Positions 6,756 to 7,319 of a DNA stretch of 7,319 bases are shown here, one piece after another (the stretch's first letter is position 1; every line of letters begins with the position of its first letter). Position numbers and translations under genes: made by a program. The notes beneath the pieces were generated by a model. The model worked only from the letters and a program-made list of their open reading frames with translations, was not told the origin of the DNA and did no database searches. Source of the DNA: Chloroflexia bacterium (GTDB taxonomy: Bacteria; Chloroflexota; Chloroflexia; Thermomicrobiales; UBA6265); the NCBI GenBank assembly GCA_013694885.1, contig JACDBO010000067.1, forward strand, positions 1 to 7,319, in the 5' to 3' direction.

Positions 6756-7319
6756 ATGGTATCGACTGGCGGGACCGGAGAAGTTCTCATCAGCGCTCAC
6801 GCCGCGAACGTATTCAGCGAGGACGAAGCGGCGCTCAGGAGGCGGGGGATCATCGCCTTCCTGGCGCTGGCTTTCGGGCTGGCCTGGCTCCCGTTTCTCA
6901 GCATCCCGTTGGGTTTCGGTTCGGCCGCGTATGTCCTGATGCCCGTGGCGCCGGCGATCGCCTGCGTCGTCGTCCGCAAGTGGATCACCCGTGAGGGATT
7001 CGGCGATGCGGGGTTGCGACTCAACCTCCGGTACTGGCCGCTCTATTTGGTCGCCCTGGCCTGGCCCCTCGCCGTCCACTTCCTGCGCGTGCTGCTGGCG
7101 TTCCCCCTTGGGGTCGCTCCGAATGGATTTACGCTTCCGTGGGGACTCGCCGCACCGGAACCGCTTTCGCTGCTCAGCTGGTCGCTGATCCCCCTTGCCG
7201 CCGCCCCGATCTTTTTTGGCGAGGAGCTGGGATGGCGGGGCTACCTGCAGATTCGCCTGCTGGCGGGCAAGCCGTTGATGGCCGCGCTGACGACCGGCGC
7301 TATCTGGGGTGTCTGGCAC
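6756..7319 (+). CDS. CPBP-family (CAAX-type) intramembrane metalloprotease, 5' part
   Basis: The first 188 residues are present; the frame is open at the right edge and the gene continues beyond it. After a short polar N-terminus ending in an RRR cluster (28-30), hydrophobic segments run at about 31-50, 55-74, 94-120, 137-154 and 172-187, giving an integral membrane protein. The diagnostic CPBP/Abi motif 1, FGEELGWRGYL, supplies Glu156, Glu157 and Arg161. GAIWGVWH, with His188 as the last residue, is the start of motif 2. These residues are the metal and catalytic positions of the family (Rce1-like proteases, some involved in bacteriocin self-immunity or in processing membrane proteins). The final His/Asn motif lies outside the window, so intact activity cannot be judged. 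It is 250 bp from the VOC gene with a palindromic repeat between, so it probably has its own promoter, which I could not locate. Confidence 0.9.
   Translation, partial: MVSTGGTGEVLISAHAANVFSEDEAALRRRGIIAFLALAFGLAWLPFLSIPLGFGSAAYVLMPVAPAIACVVVRKWITREGFGDAGLRLNLRYWPLYLVALAWPLAVHFLRVLLAFPLGVAPNGFTLPWGLAAPEPLSLLSWSLIPLAAAPIFFGEELGWRGYLQIRLLAGKPLMAALTTGAIWGVWH

Noticed and set aside
6721..6939. Reading frame starting at ATG 6721 ahead of the protease
   Set aside because: It is out of frame with the CPBP motifs, stops at 6939, and the ribosome binding site at 6743-6748 serves ATG 6756 instead.
6699..7319. 206-codon minus-strand frame covering the protease gene
   Set aside because: It is the shadow of the hydrophobic CPBP frame, and its translation is a highly charged Arg/Gln/Gly-rich sequence with no domain.

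Overview
This GC-rich window carries five plausible protein-coding genes, all on the + strand, and no RNA gene, CRISPR array or insertion sequence that I can recognise. The gene content suggests a free-living, environmental Chloroflexota bacterium, perhaps near Thermomicrobia/Sphaerobacter. The basis is a large soluble PAS/GAF kinase of HisKA_3 type paired with a NarL-type regulator, a zinc-ribbon metallo-beta-lactamase-fold protein, and a GTCATTCTGAG...GAAGAATCC intergenic repeat of a kind I associate with such genomes. The lineage is an inference from style, not from a marker gene.

Layout: (1) 95-4997 holds a two-component pair. A NarL/FixJ response regulator is followed 28 bp later by a 1405-residue cytoplasmic hybrid-free sensor kinase with five PAS and three GAF domains and a C-terminal HisKA_3/HATPase transmitter. 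(2) 4998-5218 is a gap containing an imperfect GC hairpin just after the kinase, and the leader and strong ribosome binding site of the next gene. (3) 5219-6505 is a two-gene unit: a zinc-ribbon plus metallo-beta-lactamase-fold protein with a degenerate metal motif, and a small VOC/glyoxalase-fold protein 27 bp downstream behind a near-perfect Shine-Dalgarno. (4) 6506-6755 is non-coding and is largely filled by a compact palindromic, MITE-like repeat. (5) 6756 to the right edge is the 5' part of a CPBP (CAAX-type) membrane protease gene, which is cut off by the window end.

How they may work together: the kinase would sense an intracellular signal (no membrane segment is visible), phosphorylate itself on His1217 and pass the phosphate to Asp55 of the regulator, which would bind DNA through its LuxR-type HTH. 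The metallo-beta-lactamase-fold/VOC pair looks like a separate small operon for metabolism or detoxification of an unknown small molecule. Nothing in the sequence proves that it is a target of the two-component pair.

I do not see a clearly new multi-gene system. The most notable items are the recent ungapped duplication of a GAF module inside the kinase, the in-frame, regularly spaced PAS-linker repeats, the altered metal site of the metallo-beta-lactamase-fold protein, and the nested palindromes of the intergenic repeat.
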